A stretch of 7,902 bases of DNA, taken from assembly GCA_002480015.1 (NCBI GenBank), contig DLQD01000035.1, positions 1 to 7,902 of the forward strand, read 5' to 3'. Below are positions 6,810-7,902 of the stretch, piece by piece. Made by a program: the position numbers and the translations under genes. The stretch comes from Opitutia bacterium UBA7441 (GTDB lineage Bacteria > Verrucomicrobiota > Verrucomicrobiia > Opitutales > Coraliomargaritaceae). Position 1 is the first letter of the stretch. Every line of letters begins with the position of its first letter. The notes under the pieces were generated by a model, which worked only from the letters and a program-made list of their open reading frames with translations, did not search any database and was not told the origin of the DNA.

Positions 6810-7592
6810 ATGCCAAGGGTTTTATTTCTAGGAGACATTGTGGGGCGTCCCGGACGCAGCTTTGTCATCGAGCGCCTCGCGGCACTGCGTGACGAACTGA
6901 GCGCTGATATAGTCATCGCCAACGCCGAGAATGCGGCTGGGGGTGCAGGTATTACCCAGAAAATCGCATTGGAGCTGTTGGGTGCAGGCGTGGATGCCAT
7001 TACGCTGGGCGATCATGTTTGGGATCAGAAAAACTTTGAAAACGAGATCAATGCCCTGGAGCATGTTTGTCGCCCCGCCAATCTGCCCCAGGCAAACCCC
7101 GGTCGCACCCATCTGATCGTAGAGAAGGACGGCTTTCGCTTGGGGATCCTTACGGTGCTCGGCCGCAATTATCTGGCGCTCAAATCGGACTGCCCTTTTC
7201 GCACGGCCGACGCCAAGCTCGCTGAACTGAAATCCTTATGCGATGCGGTCTTTGTCGAAGCCCATATGGAGGCGACATCGGAGAAGATCGCCCTTGGATG
7301 GCATCTGGACGGGCGGGCTGCGGCGGTGGTCGGCACCCATACACACGTGCCGACGGCAGACGGGCGCATCCTTCCAGGCGGAACTGCCTATCTCAGCGAT
7401 GCAGGCATGTGTGGTCCCTATGCCTCTGTGCTTGGGCGTGATGTCGGCTCGGTCGTGGCCACTTTTCTGGATGGCATGAAGCGACGCTTTCCAGTGGCAG
7501 AGGGCGATGTCCGTATTTCCGGTTGCTTAATCCATATGGATATTATGAGCGGACTTTCCGTCGGTTTGCAGCGCGTCGAACTTGCAAAATAA
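6810..7592 (+). CDS. ymdB: YmdB-family metallophosphoesterase
   Basis: A calcineurin-like phosphoesterase of the YmdB family. B. subtilis YmdB acts on cyclic nucleotides and influences biofilm genes; the substrate in this organism is not known. The 260 residues carry the family motifs: FLGDIVGRPGR (D9), ANAENAAGGAG (E40, N41), ITLGDHVWDQ (H69), VEAHMEA (H152) and GTHTHVPTAD (H177, H179). In the third motif the usual GNH reads GDH, replacing a metal-ligand Asn. The frame is open back to a GTG at 6747 inside the tandem repeat. ATG-Pro-Arg-Val-Leu-Phe at 6810 begins exactly at the family's first strand and is chosen, although no Shine-Dalgarno precedes it. It is divergent from sufE and lies before a secreted Cys-rich gene. 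Confidence 0.9.
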   Translation: MPRVLFLGDIVGRPGRSFVIERLAALRDELSADIVIANAENAAGGAGITQKIALELLGAGVDAITLGDHVWDQKNFENEINALEHVCRPANLPQANPGRTHLIVEKDGFRLGILTVLGRNYLALKSDCPFRTADAKLAELKSLCDAVFVEAHMEATSEKIALGWHLDGRAAAVVGTHTHVPTADGRILPGGTAYLSDAGMCGPYASVLGRDVGSVVATFLDGMKRRFPVAEGDVRISGCLIHMDIMSGLSVGLQRVELAK

Positions 7593-7628
7593 TTTGGAAT
7601 AATATGTGTTGTGCGTTCTCGTATCACT

Positions 7629-7650
7629 GTATCTGCAATTCTGCAGACAC
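7629..7650. other. Stem-loop between ymdB and the Cys-rich gene
   Basis: GTATCTGCA (7629-7637) and TGCAGACAC (7642-7650) pair at eight of nine positions around the loop ATTC. No T run follows, so it is a weak terminator candidate at best; an operator or processing site is as likely. Confidence 0.45.
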
Positions 7651-7701
7651 GCTCACGGATTAAACGAAATCCAGATCTGACTCTTCGAAACCTATAAAAT
7701 A

Positions 7702-7902
7702 ATGAAAAAATTACTCATACCATTCTTCTTCTTGGCGGCTGTTCTCGCGGCGAATGCCCACTGTGGCGCGTGTGGCGCTGGTGGTGCTGGTGGTTCAGAT
7801 CATGCTGAACCGGCTGCTGCTTCGAGTGCCTGTGAGGGCACGATGAATGCCGAGTGCGCGGACAAAGCATGTTGCACCGACAAAGCATGTTGCGCGGACA
7901 AA
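7702..7902 (+). CDS. Secreted Cys-rich repeat protein, 3' end outside the window
   Basis: I do not recognise this family. The frame starts at ATG 7702 and is open to the window edge (67 codons). Residues 1-19 (MKKLLIPFFFLAAVLAANA) are a clear signal peptide with an ANA|H cleavage site, so it is exported to the periplasm or outside. The visible mature part has eight Cys: C21 and C24 in HCGAC, C44 and C52, and CC pairs at 57-58 and 63-64. The last residues form a 6-residue repeat, (A/T)DKACC. A Gly/Ala-rich linker (GAGGAGGSDHAEPAAASS) precedes it. Cys pairs and Lys/Asp suggest metal binding or disulfide stacking; it is not a lipoprotein, as no lipobox precedes the first Cys. No Shine-Dalgarno precedes the start. 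How many repeats follow is unknown. Confidence 0.75.
   Translation, partial: MKKLLIPFFFLAAVLAANAHCGACGAGGAGGSDHAEPAAASSACEGTMNAECADKACCTDKACCADK
7858..7902 (+). repeat. 18-base tandem repeat encoding (A/T)DKACC
   Basis: The unit GACAAAGCATGTTGC, with a varying GCG or ACC codon before it, occurs at 7858-7875 and 7876-7893, and a third copy begins at 7894 and is cut by the window end. The near-identical DNA, not only the protein, implies recent expansion. Confidence 0.85.

Noticed and set aside
7858..7902. CRISPR-like reading of the 18-base repeats
   Set aside because: The repeats are contiguous, have no spacers, and stay in frame in a signal-peptide protein.

Overview
The window carries ten protein-coding genes, two of them cut by the window edges, and almost all are housekeeping. 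The gene content suggests a Gram-negative bacterium with peptidoglycan and the DAP route to lysine. The protein style suggests Verrucomicrobiota, perhaps class Opitutia: an RNase E/G with an acidic N-terminal extension, a SEDS protein with an enlarged loop, a DUF983 protein, and a small secreted Cys-rich repeat protein. This placement comes from sequence character only, because no rRNA or other marker is present. Nine of the ten starts lack a clear Shine-Dalgarno sequence; only sufE has a modest one.

Layout. Positions 1-2911 are a leftward cluster: a Nudix hydrolase, then rodA (elongation-specific glycan polymerase, 5 bases downstream), then an RNase E/G-family ribonuclease whose 3' part lies outside the window. 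RodA and an RNase G-type gene are often found in cell-shape clusters. The next part is transcribed rightward: an unrecognised small acidic protein (3037-3417) preceded by a possible 9-codon leader ORF with its own Shine-Dalgarno, a repeat-rich gap, and lysA (diaminopimelate decarboxylase, 3533-4795). A 185-base convergent gap follows and holds an 83-base element bounded by perfect 7-base inverted repeats.

From 6625 back to 4981 runs a second leftward operon: sufE (Fe-S sulfur transfer), a TatD-family metallohydrolase and a DUF983 zinc-ribbon membrane protein, the last two overlapping by 8 bases. Divergent from it is ymdB (cyclic-nucleotide-type metallophosphoesterase, 6810-7592). Its upstream region holds a long imperfect inverted repeat (6697-6776) and a tandem 10-base repeat. 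The window ends inside a gene for a secreted protein with CC-containing 6-residue repeats.

No CRISPR array, transposase, phage gene, tRNA or rRNA is visible. The best candidates for something undescribed are the Cys-rich repeat protein, the two intergenic palindromic elements (4869-4951 and 6697-6776) and the leader-ORF arrangement at 3008-3037. I see no multi-gene system that looks novel.
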